This document shows, one piece after another, positions 1 to 9,554 of a stretch of DNA of 64,000 nucleotides. Where the stretch lies: NCBI GenBank assembly GCA_036337295.1, contig JAYZEN010000001.1:372001-436000 (forward strand), given 5' to 3'. The notes below the pieces were generated by a model. It had not been told where the DNA came from, did no database searches, and worked only from the letters and a program-made list of their open reading frames with translations. Each line of letters opens with the position of its first letter. Within the stretch, counting starts at the first letter, position 1. Source of the DNA: Ketobacter sp036337295. Its GTDB lineage: Bacteria > Pseudomonadota > Gammaproteobacteria > Pseudomonadales > Ketobacteraceae. Both the position numbers and the translations under genes were made by a program.

Positions 1-14
1 TCCCAGGTAGTTTC

Positions 15-341
15 TCAGGATTTGCCGACGCTCCATTGGCCTTGGGCTGAAATACTGTAGGTTTTTCCACGTTCGATCAAAACGCCGGAACTGGTCCAGG
101 CTTTGGCGCTGGCCGGCACCTTGAGGGTCGGGCTGCCGGTGAGCGGTTTGGCCACGGCTTTATCCAGATTCTTATCCCTGGCCAGATAGGTGGAGTAGTC
201 CAGCGGCTGATTCAGGGGCTGGGAGGGCCACCGGGTCCAATATAACCTGGCCGCGCTCATCCAGCCTGACCCGGTGGCCCAAGAGAAGTCCTTGTTTAAA
301 TTGGGATTCCTGATGCTGGCGGCAAATCCCTGCAAGATCAT
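15..341 (-). pseudogene. Remnant of a gene of unknown function
   Basis: The minus-strand frame reads as convincing protein with GC-rich third positions only from about position 245 down to the stop at 15. That part resembles a small beta-sandwich end (VLIERGKTYSISAQGQW). Just upstream another minus frame, about 250-380, also reads naturally (KELKRILDDLAG, then VRLDERGQVILDP) but stops at 172. The switch of frame near 245 suggests a frameshifted gene whose start and perhaps end are lost. I do not recognise the family. It could also be two unrelated gene ends. Confidence 0.35.
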
Positions 342-352
342 CTAGAATTCGT

Positions 353-381
353 TTCAGTTCCTTGATTAATGTGCGTATAAT
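353..381 (+). promoter_or_regulatory. Probable sigma-70 promoter of deaD
   Basis: A perfect TATAAT lies at 376-381 with a weak -35 (TTCAGT, 353-358) 17 bases upstream. Transcription would start near 388, giving a leader of about 35 bases before the deaD start at 422. Confidence 0.5.
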
Positions 382-421
382 CGCGCCTCTTTGAAATTCG
401 CCCCACCGATAGGTCCACCCC

Positions 422-2269
422 ATGTCCGACACCGAACACACCACCAGCTTTGAAGCTCTGGGAATGCCCGAGTTCGTCCTTAAAACCCTGAGCGAACTGG
501 GTTATGAGTCCCCATCCCCCATTCAGGCGGCCAGTATTCCGGTGTTCATGAGTGGTGCAGACCTGATCGGACAGGCCCAGACCGGCACCGGCAAAACGGC
601 GGCCTTCGCCCTGCCCCTGCTGGCCAAACTGGAAGACGACCTGCACAAGCCCCAGGGCCTGATCATGGCCCCCACCCGGGAGCTGGCGATTCAGGTGGCG
701 GAGGCGTTTCAGCGCTATGCCCGCTATCGCAAAGGTTTTCGCATTGCTCCGATCTACGGTGGCCAGGATTTTCGCCCCCAGTTGAAACTGTTGAAGCAAG
801 GCGTGCAGGTGGTGGTTGGCACCCCCGGCCGACTGCTGGACCATCTGCGCCGTGGCAGCCTGGACATCAGCGAAGTGAAAACCCTGGTGCTGGACGAAGC
901 CGATGAGATGCTGCGCATGGGCTTTATTGAAGACGTGGAAGAAATCCTCAGCCACTGCTCCGGCGAACAGCAGACCGCGCTGTTCTCCGCCACCATGCCC
1001 GCCCCCATCAAACGCATTGCGGACAAGTACCTGACCGATCCCCAGCATGTGGTGATCCAGGCCAAAACCGCCACGGTGGAACGCATTGACCAGAGCTATT
1101 GGCTGGTGGACGGTCGCCAGAAACCGGAAGCGCTGCGCCGCTATCTGGAAACCCGCAGCTTTGACGCCATGATCGTGTTCGTACGCACCCGGGAAAGCGC
1201 CAGCGAAGTGGCGGAAAAAGTGAATGCCTGGGGTTACCGGGCAGAAGCCATTCATGGTGCCATCAGCCAGAACCAACGGGAAAAAACCATCAACGGCCTG
1301 AAGAAAAACAAGTTCGACATTCTGGTGGCCACCGATGTGGCGGCCCGGGGTCTGGACGTGGATCGCTTCAGCCACGTGGTGAACTACGACATTCCATATG
1401 ACAGTGAATCCTATGTGCACCGCATCGGCCGTACCGGTCGTGCCGGGCGGGATGGTGAGGCCGTGCTCTTCATCACCCAGCGCGAAACCCGACTGCTGAA
1501 GACCATCGAGCGTCACATCAAGCAGCAGATCACCCGGGCCCAGATTCCCAACAACGATGTGGTACTGCAGCAACGGGTGGAGCGCTTCAAACAGCAGGTG
1601 GCAGAACAGTCCGCCAAAGCCCCCTCTGCCATGATCCAGTCGGTGGTGGAGCAGTGCTGCCATGACCTGGAAATCGAACCGGAATACCTGGCGGGCGTGC
1701 TCATCAATATGCTGCACAGCGAGCACCCCCTGGAGCCCACCGAAGAAATGAAGCAGAACCGTGAACGCAGCCGGGAGGAGAACGCCAACCGTCGCGGCGA
1801 ACTGCAGCAGGATGAAGCCCCCATCGAAACCGCCCCTAATCCCCTGCCGGATTACCCGGACGTGGAAATGGAACGCTTCCGCATTGAAGTGGGACGGCGG
1901 TCCGGCATCAAGCCGCGGGATATCGTGGGCGCCATTGCCAACGAAGCGGGCATCGAATCCACCTTTATCGGCGACATCATCCTGCGGGATGAATTCTCCA
2001 CCGTGGACCTGCCTTCCGGCATGCCCAAAGAACTGTTTAACCAGATGAAAAAGATCCGGGTACGCGGCACACCGATCCGCATCACCCGCTACGGCAAAGA
2101 AGCCCCGGACGCCACCCCGGCGCCCAAACGCAAGTTCCGGGATGCCGGCCGCGGCAAACCGAGTGGTAAGCCCGGCCGCAAACCCGCCGCAGCTAAAGCC
2201 AAGAAATTTGCCGACGACAAAAGCGGCTTCAAGGGTAACTCAAAAGGCAAGAAAGCCAAGCGCCCCTGA
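422..2269 (+). CDS. deaD: DEAD-box ATP-dependent RNA helicase DeaD/CsdA
   Basis: Cytoplasmic RNA helicase that unwinds structured RNA in ribosome assembly and cold adaptation. All core motifs are present in order: AQTGTGKT (about 52-59), PTRELA (84-89), TPGRLLD (134-140), DEAD (158-161), SAT (189-191), ARGLDV and HRIGRTGRAG (about 305-345). Residues 480-557 form a DbpA/CsdA-type RNA-binding domain, followed by a Lys/Arg/Gly-rich tail of about 55 residues that is typical of DeaD. The length of 615 aa is normal for the family. The ATG at 422 follows a perfect -10 box. It stands alone, with a short hairpin after its stop. Function is certain at family level; DeaD over RhlE/SrmB is favoured by the C-terminal domain. 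Confidence 0.95.
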   Translation: MSDTEHTTSFEALGMPEFVLKTLSELGYESPSPIQAASIPVFMSGADLIGQAQTGTGKTAAFALPLLAKLEDDLHKPQGLIMAPTRELAIQVAEAFQRYARYRKGFRIAPIYGGQDFRPQLKLLKQGVQVVVGTPGRLLDHLRRGSLDISEVKTLVLDEADEMLRMGFIEDVEEILSHCSGEQQTALFSATMPAPIKRIADKYLTDPQHVVIQAKTATVERIDQSYWLVDGRQKPEALRRYLETRSFDAMIVFVRTRESASEVAEKVNAWGYRAEAIHGAISQNQREKTINGLKKNKFDILVATDVAARGLDVDRFSHVVNYDIPYDSESYVHRIGRTGRAGRDGEAVLFITQRETRLLKTIERHIKQQITRAQIPNNDVVLQQRVERFKQQVAEQSAKAPSAMIQSVVEQCCHDLEIEPEYLAGVLINMLHSEHPLEPTEEMKQNRERSREENANRRGELQQDEAPIETAPNPLPDYPDVEMERFRIEVGRRSGIKPRDIVGAIANEAGIESTFIGDIILRDEFSTVDLPSGMPKELFNQMKKIRVRGTPIRITRYGKEAPDATPAPKRKFRDAGRGKPSGKPGRKPAAAKAKKFADDKSGFKGNSKGKKAKRP

Positions 2270-2316
2270 TACCACTATCAGTCACAATAGGACAACAATT
2301 CGGCGCCGCCAGCCCA

Positions 2317-2344
2317 TTGCCCCCGCAAGGGGGCTTCCTATAAT
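2317..2344 (+). promoter_or_regulatory. Promoter with a GNRA-type hairpin in its spacer
   Basis: TTGCCC (2317-2322) and a perfect TATAAT (2339-2344) are 16 bases apart and precede the lipoprotein gene. The spacer holds an inverted repeat, GCCCCC (2319-2324) and GGGGGC (2329-2334), closed by a GCAA loop. The hairpin is followed only by TTCCT, so it could also be a weak terminator for deaD. Confidence 0.4.
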
Positions 2345-2389
2345 GACGCCTTGTGCATAACAACAATGAATGCTTCAAGGATGATCATC

Positions 2390-4555
2390 ATGGGGAACGT
2401 TGCCAAAACCGCCCTGGCGGCCTGCTGTCTGTTTTTTCTCTCCGCCTGCAATATTGAACTGGTCACCCTTGGCCAGGGCCAGGTTGCCGTACTCAGCAGC
2501 AATGCCGAACCCTGCGGCCCCGGGGCGCAATGCCTGGAGGGCGGCTACAACCGGCTGGTGGAACTGGAAGCGGTTCCCGCCGACGGTTTTGTGTTTACCG
2601 GCTGGGCCGGCGCCTGTGAGGGGCTTGGCACCTGCACGGTTCGCACCCTGGGCCAGAAAACCGTGGTGGCCACCTTCAAATCCCGCCATCAGGTCATCCC
2701 CCTGATGAACTACAGCGACGCCTTTTTCTTCAGCGGGCCCTGGCCTTCCGACCTGAAACGTAAAGCCGATGGCCGCCTGAATATGGCGGGCTACCCGTTC
2801 AAGAATTCACTGTTTGAACGGGCGGTGAAACGGGACGCTGCCCAGATGAACGGATTCTCGCGCAACGATGCCATTTACATTCCCATTGCCACGGACCTTG
2901 ACGACTGGTACCCGGCCGAAGATCCCCTGTACTGGCCCGGTTTCAGCCTGGTGAACCTGAGCCCGGACTCCCCCCGTTACCTGGAGTCCATTCCCGTGAT
3001 GGGCACGCTGCACCGGGATGAACAACTGCAGAAAGATGCCCTGCTGCGCATCACGCCGGATCATGGTTACAGTCTGGAGGCGGCCACCACCTATGGCCTG
3101 ATCATGCTGGAAGCCCCCTTCGGCAGCCTTCAATACCCTGTGCAGAAAGGCGCCGCCATGGAGCAGATCATCCAGGGCAACGCCACTGGGCTGCTGCAGG
3201 AGCACTGGGAATTGATCTCCGATTACCTGACGCGACACACCGGGCATGCCCCCTCAGAAGTGGCCGCTTTCACCGTCTTCACCACCCAGGAGGAGAGCCC
3301 CAACCTGGCCAGGGTGCGGGAGTTCATTAGCCAGCGGGATAACGATGAGGTATTGGACTCCGTGCTGGAAGTGGACCTGCTGGACAGCAACTGCACCCGG
3401 TTTGATGATGCATCCCGGTATGCGGACCTGTTTGAACTGAAAGTGCGCCTGCCATTTTTTCTGCAGGGCAAACCGCCCTTTCTGTTCACCGGTGGCGACC
3501 TGAACCTGGACCCAAGCGGCCAACTGCAAACCAGCTCCGCGGGCACCGAGGCCACCATGATTCTGGTGATGCCCTGCAACCCGGCCCCGGCCGGCGGCTA
3601 CCCCATTGAGATCTCCGCCCTGGAGACCGGCGGCACGCTGTTCGATTACATGTACTACGAGCTGATCAGCCAGCGCAACCACAATGCCATCAAACTGTAC
3701 GTACCCGCGCCCTATACCCAGGACCGGGTCTACGACGGCGGCCTGGCCAACCTGAAATGGCTGGAAGAGCTGCTGGGGATCGAAACCAGCTGGATCATCT
3801 TCGGCCTGGGGGACTTCAATCCGGTGAACTGGAAAGCGGTGGAACCGCAGTACCTGCAATATGCCTCCGACATGATTTATGCCTACTACGTCGGTGCGCG
3901 GCTGAGCCACCTTTTTGCCGAGCGGGGCGAAGAGGATTACCGCGACCGCACCCGCATCAACCCGCAGCAGCTGACCTTCAGCGGCATCAGCCTGGGGGCC
4001 ATGGCGGCGGTGAACGCCAATACCCTGTACCAGGACAATCGCAATCTGGTGACGTACCTGATGCCGCGCCCCAGTATCCAGCACATCAACAACCTGGTGT
4101 CCGGCTTGCTGGAGGACTATATCTCGGAGCAGTCCCTGAACGCGCTGGAATGGGTGCTGGGGGTGGAGTTCCCGGTGAACCTGAACGATCCCACCCTGAG
4201 CGTGATGCAAACGGTGATCGACCGCATCGATACCATCAATCATCTGGAATACATGGGGGACAAGAATGTACTCATGGGGCTGTCGGAATTCAGCGATGGC
4301 TTGCACGGCGGGGTGGCCGGCTATCTGTATGCCGAGGCCTTCGATCACCGCTACGGCATCAACCCGGTGCTGTCCGGGCCTGGCAACCCATCCTATTTCC
4401 CCATTCGGGACTACAACGACTCCCCGGCTTACGACTATGGTGCCTGGGTTACGGATCAACCGGCGCGGCTGGTGATGACCGCGCTCGATGCCTATAGCGC
4501 TGCCCAGTGGTTCCCCTATGACACAAGTCGGGAGAACGGCTTCACCATCCGCTGA
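2390..4555 (+). CDS. Large lipoprotein with InlB-type repeat and hydrolase-like motif
   Basis: Predicted lipoprotein of about 720 aa, with signal peptide and lipobox LSAC about 20 residues in. Next comes a divergent InlB B-repeat-like segment with paired cysteines (CEGLGTC) and the FTGWAG signature, roughly residues 35-95. The rest has no family I can name. A GISLGAM sequence near residue 545 (genomic about 3980) matches the G-x-S-x-G nucleophile elbow of alpha/beta hydrolases, so an extracellular lipase or esterase role is possible but inferred. The start at 2390 has AAGG nine bases upstream; in-frame ATGs at 2366 and 2381 would only lengthen the signal peptide. The protein is monocistronic with its own promoter-like sequence. 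No partner gene is adjacent, though a lipase-chaperone-like gene lies 55 kb away. Confidence 0.7.
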   Translation: MGNVAKTALAACCLFFLSACNIELVTLGQGQVAVLSSNAEPCGPGAQCLEGGYNRLVELEAVPADGFVFTGWAGACEGLGTCTVRTLGQKTVVATFKSRHQVIPLMNYSDAFFFSGPWPSDLKRKADGRLNMAGYPFKNSLFERAVKRDAAQMNGFSRNDAIYIPIATDLDDWYPAEDPLYWPGFSLVNLSPDSPRYLESIPVMGTLHRDEQLQKDALLRITPDHGYSLEAATTYGLIMLEAPFGSLQYPVQKGAAMEQIIQGNATGLLQEHWELISDYLTRHTGHAPSEVAAFTVFTTQEESPNLARVREFISQRDNDEVLDSVLEVDLLDSNCTRFDDASRYADLFELKVRLPFFLQGKPPFLFTGGDLNLDPSGQLQTSSAGTEATMILVMPCNPAPAGGYPIEISALETGGTLFDYMYYELISQRNHNAIKLYVPAPYTQDRVYDGGLANLKWLEELLGIETSWIIFGLGDFNPVNWKAVEPQYLQYASDMIYAYYVGARLSHLFAERGEEDYRDRTRINPQQLTFSGISLGAMAAVNANTLYQDNRNLVTYLMPRPSIQHINNLVSGLLEDYISEQSLNALEWVLGVEFPVNLNDPTLSVMQTVIDRIDTINHLEYMGDKNVLMGLSEFSDGLHGGVAGYLYAEAFDHRYGINPVLSGPGNPSYFPIRDYNDSPAYDYGAWVTDQPARLVMTALDAYSAAQWFPYDTSRENGFTIR

Positions 4556-4574
4556 GGCTTGCCTGCCTGTCCTG

Positions 4575-5042
4575 CTACCAAACCGCCTGGGCGTTGGCCC
4601 GGGCGTTAGCGGCGCCGGCTGTATCACCCTGCTTCTCCCGGCTTTGGGCGATCACGATCCAGGCTTCCGCCTTGGCCGTCTGCTCCGCGCCCCGGGGCGC
4701 CGCGGGCAACAGGGATACCGTGCGCTGGGCCATCTGTGCAGCACTGCCGTACTCCCCCATGGCCAGGCGGGTTTTGGCCAGGGCCAGGTACAGTGCCGGT
4801 GAGCGCGGTGCCATGCGGATACCCCGCTCCAGGTGATTCACGGCAGCGCCATATTCACCCCGCTGGCGGGCACTCTCCCCCTGTTGCAGCAGGTTATCGG
4901 CGGCGGGCACCCCGGTGAGCAGGCTGGATTCGCTATCAATCAGGTCCTGGTCACTGATCTCGGTGTCCACCGGTTGCACAGCACAGGCACTCACCCACAA
5001 CACCAGCAACATCACACACCACGCTTTCATACTCAGCATCAC
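4575..5042 (-). CDS. lpoP: TPR lipoprotein, probable PBP1B activator LpoP
   Basis: Outer-membrane lipoprotein with a short signal peptide ending in the lipobox VSAC (Cys about 20) and two or three tetratricopeptide repeats (residues 45-150, for example GEYGAAVNHLERGIRMAPRS). It overlaps the stop of mrcB by four bases (ATGA), so the two are translationally coupled. In Pseudomonas, the TPR lipoprotein LpoP encoded next to ponB stimulates PBP1B. The same position, size and domain make this the likely role here. The 155-aa length is somewhat short, and activation itself is inferred from context. Confidence 0.75.
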   Translation of the reverse strand: MMLSMKAWCVMLLVLWVSACAVQPVDTEISDQDLIDSESSLLTGVPAADNLLQQGESARQRGEYGAAVNHLERGIRMAPRSPALYLALAKTRLAMGEYGSAAQMAQRTVSLLPAAPRGAEQTAKAEAWIVIAQSREKQGDTAGAANARANAQAVW

Positions 5043-7429
5043 CGTATCAGTCGTTTAAACCAGTTCAACACCCGTCCCCCGGCATTGCAGGAGACCTTAT
5101 CCTCCGGCACGGTATCGCTCCGCAGGGGCAAATACAAGGCATTGTCGCAATGGGCCGAAGTACGGGCCTGGCGGGCCGGATCAACCCAGACCCACTCCAC
5201 GTTCTCGGGCTGCGCAGCCTGCAGCGGAACCTGAGGCAAGGAGGCCATGGTGTTGGCCCACACCGGCAAGGCGCCGCTGGCCCCGGTCAGGGGAGTCGGC
5301 TGGTTGCTGTCGATGCCCATCCACACCACCCCCAGGTAGTTGCCGCTGAAACCGGCAAACCAACTGTCCCGCTGCTCATCGCTGGTGCCGGTTTTGCCGG
5401 CCAGTTGCAGATCCGGTGACAACCACTTCTGGGTGCTTTTGCCGGTGCCACTGCGCACGGTTTCCTGCATGGCGTAGGTCAACATATAGATGTCCGCCGC
5501 GTTAAAGCGCTGCTCCACCTCAAACTCATAGCGCTGCAGTGGTTCACCCTCGGCGGTGAGCACCGAGCGGATGGTGCGCAGGGGGGTGGCGAAGCCTTCG
5601 GTGGCGATGGTCTGGTACATGCGGGTCACCTCATAGGGCGACAGGCTTACCGCCCCCAGGGACAGGGCCGGTACCCGGGGCAGGGGTTTGTCCTGCAGGC
5701 CCAAACGCGCCATCACATCCACCACCTTGTCGATCCCCACCGACAGTGCCAGCCGGGCCGTGGCCTGGTTGTAGGATTGCGCCAGCGCCACCACCATGGG
5801 CACTTCACCGTGGCTCTCTTTCTCAAAGTTTTTCGGCGACCACACCGAGCCATTGGGCAAAACATGCTGCAGCGGTTCATCCTGCAGCAACGTGCCCAGG
5901 TGCGCACCGCCTTCCAGGGCCGCCAGATACACCGCCGGTTTGGCCAGCGAGCCGATAGGGCGATAGGCATCCAGGGCGCGATTGAAACCCTCATACCGCA
6001 CCGCCTTGCCACCCACCACGGCCACCACTTCGCCGGTGTTGCTGGAGGTGAACAATCCCGCCACTTCCAGATCCTGCAGGGATTTGCCATACCCCGACTG
6101 CAGGTTGCGGATCTGCTGCTGGGCCGCCTGCTCCAGGCTTTCCTGCGCCCAGGGGTCCAGTGTGGTGAAGATGCGCAGGCCCTCGCTGCGCAGGTCCTCA
6201 TCCCGGTAGTCCTTGCGCAACTGGCGCTTCATCAGTTCCAGGAACGCGGGGTAACGGGCATCTTCATACAACGGTTTCTTGATCACCCCCAACGGTTTAT
6301 TGATCACCTGGTCATAGGCCCGTTGATCCAGCACGCCCTGCTGCAGCATGATCTGCAACACCTGGTTGCGCCGCTCCAGCGCCCGCTCCGGATTGCGGCG
6401 GGGGTCATACCAGCTGGGGCCCTTGATGACCCCCACCAGCAGGGCAATCTGCTCCGTGGTCAATTCCCGCAGCGGTACGCCAAAATAGTACAGGCTGCCC
6501 AAGCCCACCCCGTGGATTGCCCGTTTGCCCGCCTGCCCCAGGTAGACCTCATTGAGATAGGCCTCCAGGATCTCGGTTTTCTCGTAGTGGAAATCCAGCA
6601 GCACCGCCATCACCGCCTCTACCCCCTTTCGGGTCAGGGAGCGCTCGCTGGACAGATAGAAGTTCTTCACCAGTTGCTGGGTGAGCGTACTGCCCCCCTG
6701 ACGCACTTCGCCGGCGGTGATATTGGTGTAAAACGCCCGCGCTATACCTTTGAAAGACAGGCCGAAATGCTCGAAGAAATCCCGGTCTTCCACTGCCAGC
6801 AGGGCCTGCAGCAGTTGCTGCGGCACCTGATCCAGTTTCACCAGCACCCGGTCTTCGTTATGGGCAGGATAAATGCCCCCGATCAAGGGCGGTTCCAGGC
6901 GCACGATGGCGGCGCCCTGGCTGCCACTGTCCAGCCCCGTGACCCGGCCACCCCGCAGCCGGAACCGCACCCGCTGGGACGGCTCCGCGCCCTCCCAGAA
7001 ATCAAAGCCGCGACTGACAATCTCATAGCCACCTGTCGCCGTGGAAAAGGTGCCGGACAGCGGCGTATCAAATACATGCCGGTAATTCAGCAGGCTGAGC
7101 TCGAAGGCCAGTTGGGCCTCCGTCAACGGCATGCCGTCGTACAGTTCCAGGGGCCGGGCATAGACCTTGGCGGGGATAGACCAGCGCTTGCCCTCGAAGT
7201 GATGGGTGATCACGGCATCCAGGTAGATCACACCCAACAGCCCCAACAGGCCGAACACCAACCCCAGCTTCCACACCAGCGCCCCCAACCGACGCCGGGG
7301 GGGCGCGGTGTTACGGGAACGCTTTTTGGTAGCAGCTGGGCGGGCTGGAGACTTCCGTGGTTTGGGTTTTGCGGACGATTTGGGGCTGCCGCCCGAACGG
7401 GGCGTACTGCGCTTGGCTGGCACCTGCAC
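5039..7429 (-). CDS. mrcB: Penicillin-binding protein 1B (bifunctional transglycosylase/transpeptidase)
   Basis: Class A PBP that polymerises and cross-links peptidoglycan at the inner membrane. Order: Lys/Arg/Pro-rich cytoplasmic tail (1-50), one membrane segment (about 53-75), UB2H-like region, GT51 glycosyltransferase with EDRDFFEHFG (near 211) and RQGGSTLTQQLVKN, then the transpeptidase with SLAK (near 492), SYN (near 551) and KTGTS (near 677). All catalytic residues are present. The start is GTG at 7429 preceded by AGAGGTGA. It is transcribed away from the kinase gene and is the first gene of a two-gene unit with lpoP. The length of 796 aa fits PBP1B rather than PBP1A. Confidence 0.95.
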   Translation of the reverse strand: MQVPAKRSTPRSGGSPKSSAKPKPRKSPARPAATKKRSRNTAPPRRRLGALVWKLGLVFGLLGLLGVIYLDAVITHHFEGKRWSIPAKVYARPLELYDGMPLTEAQLAFELSLLNYRHVFDTPLSGTFSTATGGYEIVSRGFDFWEGAEPSQRVRFRLRGGRVTGLDSGSQGAAIVRLEPPLIGGIYPAHNEDRVLVKLDQVPQQLLQALLAVEDRDFFEHFGLSFKGIARAFYTNITAGEVRQGGSTLTQQLVKNFYLSSERSLTRKGVEAVMAVLLDFHYEKTEILEAYLNEVYLGQAGKRAIHGVGLGSLYYFGVPLRELTTEQIALLVGVIKGPSWYDPRRNPERALERRNQVLQIMLQQGVLDQRAYDQVINKPLGVIKKPLYEDARYPAFLELMKRQLRKDYRDEDLRSEGLRIFTTLDPWAQESLEQAAQQQIRNLQSGYGKSLQDLEVAGLFTSSNTGEVVAVVGGKAVRYEGFNRALDAYRPIGSLAKPAVYLAALEGGAHLGTLLQDEPLQHVLPNGSVWSPKNFEKESHGEVPMVVALAQSYNQATARLALSVGIDKVVDVMARLGLQDKPLPRVPALSLGAVSLSPYEVTRMYQTIATEGFATPLRTIRSVLTAEGEPLQRYEFEVEQRFNAADIYMLTYAMQETVRSGTGKSTQKWLSPDLQLAGKTGTSDEQRDSWFAGFSGNYLGVVWMGIDSNQPTPLTGASGALPVWANTMASLPQVPLQAAQPENVEWVWVDPARQARTSAHCDNALYLPLRSDTVPEDKVSCNAGGRVLNWFKRLIR

Positions 7430-7549
7430 TCACCTCTGGAGAACGTTCTATGGCCTTGGAGACCGGATTTGCAACGACTGGCTTTCTGTGAAAAGGCCGG
7501 TAGTATACGCTCTTGTAAAAGGAAGCCCAGCTAACAGGTAGCCATAATC

Positions 7550-8530
7550 ATGAATAAATACAACGTATATGCCATCGGCAACGCCCTGGTGGACATGGAA
7601 TTCGCCATTGAGGATGCGTTCCTGAACCAGATGAACATCGACAAAGGGGTGATGACCCTGGTGGATACGGATCAGCAGCAAGCGCTGTACGAAGCCCTGG
7701 CCGGCCACAGCGGCAAAATGGCCAGCGGCGGCTCTGCGGCCAACACCATCATCGCGGTGAGCCATTTCGGTGGCCAATCCTTCTATTCCTGCAAAGTCGC
7801 CAATGATCCCGCCGGGGATTTCTATGTGCAGGATCTGGTGGCCGCCGGCGTGGACACCAACCTGCACCAGGAGCGCGAGGCCGGTGTCAGCGGCAAATGC
7901 ATCGTCATGATCACCCCGGATGCGGAGCGCACCATGCACACCCACCTGGGCATCTCCGAAACCGTGTCCACGGCGGAGCTGCACCCGGACGCCATCGCCG
8001 CCTCGGACTACGTGTACCTGGAAGGCTACCTGGTGACCTCCCCCAGCGGCCGTGCCGCCGCCATTAAGGCCCGCCAGATCGCCGAGCAGGCCGGGGTCAA
8101 AACCGCCCTCACCTTCTCCGACCCCAACATGGTCCGTTTCTTCAAGGATGGCCTGGGGGAAATGCTGGGGGGCGGGGTGGACCTGCTGTTCTGCAACCAG
8201 GAGGAAGCCCTCACCTGGGCCGATACAGACAGCATCGAAACCGCCGCCGATGCCCTCAAAGCGGTGTGCAAGAGCTTCGCCATCACCCTGGGCAAACAGG
8301 GCGCCCTGCTGTTTGACGGCAGCGATACCCTGCAGGTGCCCGCCACCCCGGTGCAGGCGGTGGACACCAACGGTGCCGGGGACATGTTCGCCGGGGCCTT
8401 CCTCTACGGCCTCACCCACGGCTACAGTTTCGAGCAGGCGGGCCGCCTGGCCACCAAAGCGGCTGCTCAGTTAGTGACCCAGTTCGGCCCCCGCCTGAAA
8501 GCGGATCAACACAAACCGCTTTTGGGATAG
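7550..8530 (+). CDS. PfkB-family carbohydrate kinase, probable adenosine kinase
   Basis: Cytoplasmic ribokinase-fold enzyme, likely phosphorylating adenosine to AMP. The N-terminal IGNALVDMEF and the SGGSAANT substrate lid are typical of the proteobacterial adenosine kinase group. The second PfkB signature DTNGAGDMFAGAF (about 270-282) holds the catalytic Asp and the anion hole. At 326 aa it has normal size. It is divergent from mrcB with a 120-base gap, and no nucleoside genes lie nearby. Substrate is assigned by similarity to that group; another sugar or nucleoside cannot be excluded. Confidence 0.85.
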   Translation: MNKYNVYAIGNALVDMEFAIEDAFLNQMNIDKGVMTLVDTDQQQALYEALAGHSGKMASGGSAANTIIAVSHFGGQSFYSCKVANDPAGDFYVQDLVAAGVDTNLHQEREAGVSGKCIVMITPDAERTMHTHLGISETVSTAELHPDAIAASDYVYLEGYLVTSPSGRAAAIKARQIAEQAGVKTALTFSDPNMVRFFKDGLGEMLGGGVDLLFCNQEEALTWADTDSIETAADALKAVCKSFAITLGKQGALLFDGSDTLQVPATPVQAVDTNGAGDMFAGAFLYGLTHGYSFEQAGRLATKAAAQLVTQFGPRLKADQHKPLLG

Positions 8531-8709
8531 GCACTTAAGCATTTCTTGACCGAAATCCATCGCCATGGCGCAAGTTTGGCTACACTTAATCTAGTAGTCG
8601 GGCGCGATGGCGATGCGTTGTGTCGAGAGTAAGAATCAGTCGAGCGTACGCAGATCCGGATGGCAGCATAATTCATGCTATTAACGAGTAGACAGAAGCG
8701 GGCACCTGC

Positions 8710-9501
8710 ATGTTCCTAGAGTCCAATTTCACCGAGCTGTTTGAGAAGACGGACAACCACTGTAAAGAATTACTGTCCCTGGCCATGGAAAACATACCGG
8801 CGCTGGGGGAAGCACTGTCCTACGAAACCTTTGAGGATCTGTTCGCCACCGATGGCAACCAGAACCGCGCGTTTTACATTGAGCAGGGCGCCGTGGGCCA
8901 CGAGCAGGAAGGCAAGACCCTGTTTCACTACGACGAAGGCGATATCATCGGCCTGGAGCTGGTGGAAGGCATGCCCCGCCCCAAATTCTACGCCGAATCC
9001 CCGGTAGTGCTGCGCCCCTATGACCGGGATGCCCTGTGGCAGGCCGCCATGGAAAATACCGAAAAAGCCCGCCAGTGGGGCGATTACCTGTTAGCGGAAT
9101 GTGCCCGCCACTCCGCGGTGATCGCTTCCCTGGACACCCCCACTGACAAAGCCTCCCTGGGCTTCCAGACTTACGCCGCCGGTGAAACCATCATCGAGGA
9201 AGGCACCGAATCCGACAGCGTGTACTCCATCGTGGAAGGCCATGCCGAAGTGTTTGTACGGGGCATCAAAGTAGGTGAAGTGCTGGAAGATGAAATCTTC
9301 GGCGCCATGTCCCTGCTCACCAACAGCCCCCGCACCGCCAGCGTGGTGGCCGATAGCCGCTGCCTGGTGATGGTGGTACCCCGACACCAGTTTGAAATCA
9401 TGATCAAGACTCATCCGCGCATCTGCATGAGCCTGATGGAAAATATGGCGCGGCAGATCGTCGCCCTGAACCAACAGATTACCGCCAACCACAACGCATA
9501 G
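8710..9501 (+). CDS. Cyclic nucleotide-binding domain protein
   Basis: Soluble 263-aa protein. The C-terminal half (about 150-250) is a clear CNB/CAP effector domain, with AAGETIIEEGTESDSVYSI, a phosphate-cassette-like FGAMSLLTNSPRTASVVA, and a trailing helix. The N-terminal half looks like a second, more diverged CNB-type fold (FYIEQGAVGHEQEGK). There is no helix-turn-helix, so it is not a Crp-type regulator. A role as a nucleotide sensor or adaptor is likely but its partner is unknown. It lies 53 bases before the acyltransferase gene and may share a transcript. Confidence 0.75.
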   Translation: MFLESNFTELFEKTDNHCKELLSLAMENIPALGEALSYETFEDLFATDGNQNRAFYIEQGAVGHEQEGKTLFHYDEGDIIGLELVEGMPRPKFYAESPVVLRPYDRDALWQAAMENTEKARQWGDYLLAECARHSAVIASLDTPTDKASLGFQTYAAGETIIEEGTESDSVYSIVEGHAEVFVRGIKVGEVLEDEIFGAMSLLTNSPRTASVVADSRCLVMVVPRHQFEIMIKTHPRICMSLMENMARQIVALNQQITANHNA

Positions 9502-9554
9502 CAGGCCACGCAGTCTGTTCGACTCAGCTCGACACGGAGAGGAAGTAAGTCAAC

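Noticed and set aside
338..1726. 462-codon open frame on the minus strand
   Set aside because: It lies antisense to deaD, has His/Gln-rich unnatural composition and no family motifs; an effect of GC-rich codon use.
5777..7534. 585-codon open frame on the plus strand
   Set aside because: Antisense to mrcB, which has all catalytic motifs. The reverse frame is Gln/His-rich shadow sequence.
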